A DNA stretch of 64,000 nucleotides from Agelaius tricolor (Eukaryota > Chordata > Aves > Passeriformes > Icteridae). Made by a program: the position numbers and the translations under genes. Shown one piece after another: positions 63,420-64,000 of this stretch. The notes under the pieces were generated by a model. That model made no database searches. It was not told the DNA's origin and saw nothing but the letters and a program-made list of their open reading frames with translations. The stretch covers positions 806,001 through 870,000 of the forward strand of contig JALJCS010000016.1 in assembly GCA_023055355.1 (NCBI GenBank), given 5' to 3'. Each line of letters starts with the position of its first letter. Position 1 is the stretch's first letter.

Positions 63420-63840
63420 GTGAGGACTCGCAGCTCTCATTATGCATGCGGCATCTTCCCCCCTGGGTGCCGCTGGAATTACAATGCCGGCTTCTCCCGG
63501 GCTAATCGCTGTTTTGAACAACAAGATTGATTGCTTTCTCCTTTAATTATTTGCAGATCACTGAGACTTTGCGGAGTGCTCTAGGTGACATAAACCGCAG
63601 TTTAGTGTGCTGGCATGTGCCCATCTCGGGGATTTTTCCAGCTTAGCCACCAGCCGGGCTGTGGGAAAGGAGGAGTGCAAACATCCCTGTCCTCTGCTGA
63701 CCCGCCTGGCACTCAGGCATTCATTCCGCCTTAATGGGGCGCTCCGGGGAGCAGACGGGGTGTCTCGTCCCTGTCCCCATCCCTTTCGGATTAACCTGCT
63801 TCAATTGAAGCACTTTACGCTTTTTCACTGCTGATTTGCA
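63420..63840. promoter_or_regulatory. Candidate conserved non-coding block near the window end
   Basis: Repeat-free sequence with motifs for developmental factors: ATTATGCATG (POU-like), AACAACAAGATTGATTG (SOX/HOX-like), CTTTAATTATTTGC and AAACCGCAG (RUNX-like). The role is inferred from motifs only. Confidence 0.35.
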
Positions 63841-64000
63841 CCTCCAAGCCGTCGGCGGCGAGGCGGGCGGTGCCAGCCCCGTGTGGCGGTGCCAGCCCCG
63901 TGTGGCGGTGCCAGCCCGGCCCGGGGCTGCTCCGGGGGCGGCTCCTGCAGCACGGGGTGCCCGGGGGGTCGCGGAGCCGCCCGGGCTCTGCTGACCTGGA
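63841..64000. other. Start of a CpG-rich block at the window edge
   Basis: GC- and CpG-dense sequence with three copies of TGCCAGCCCCGTGTGGCGG (about 63870-63918). It may be the edge of a CpG island, but no exon is visible and the window ends here. Confidence 0.4.

Overview
This window is vertebrate nuclear DNA, almost certainly from a bird and probably a passerine. It carries spliced genes with GT-AG introns, many truncated CR1 LINE fragments with the avian-type 3' end, GC-rich minisatellites, and one solo LTR of a type I recall from songbird genomes. I see no bacterial operons, CRISPR arrays or phage genes. Most long open frames are read-throughs of tandem repeats or antisense shadows.

Layout: (1) 1-6790 holds the 3' half of MORF4L1 (MRG15) on the + strand: seven coding exons for the linker and the whole MRG domain, the stop at 6206-6208, and a short 3'UTR with a poly(A) signal at 6768. 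Its chromodomain exons lie upstream of the window. (2) 6791-20650 is intergenic DNA with several minisatellites and CR1 fragments. (3) 20690-48255 is the complete UACA gene (+ strand). It has a CpG-island promoter and coding exon 1A at 21181, a second GC-rich promoter region with alternative first exon 1B at 29789, six-ankyrin-repeat exons 2-8, linker exons, one 2.66-kb coiled-coil exon (41730-44390), three terminal exons, a stop at 46622-46624 and a 3'UTR with poly(A) signals at 46967 and 48229. The spliced frame closes exactly: 1,388 residues with exon 1A and 1,381 with exon 1B. (4) 48256-64000 has no gene I can support. It is rich in minisatellites, has a (CCAT)n tract, CR1 pieces and a solo LTR nested in a CR1 with a perfect 6-bp target duplication, plus two repeat-free blocks that look like candidate regulatory DNA.

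MORF4L1 (chromatin acetylation and deacetylation complexes) and UACA (apoptosis and NF-kB regulation) are unrelated in function and simply lie in tandem. I found no convincing new biological system. The most informative observations are the UACA dual-promoter structure, the changed UACA linker, the datable nested LTR/CR1 insertion and the very high minisatellite load. Family and species statements rest on recalled protein and repeat sequences; no database was searched.
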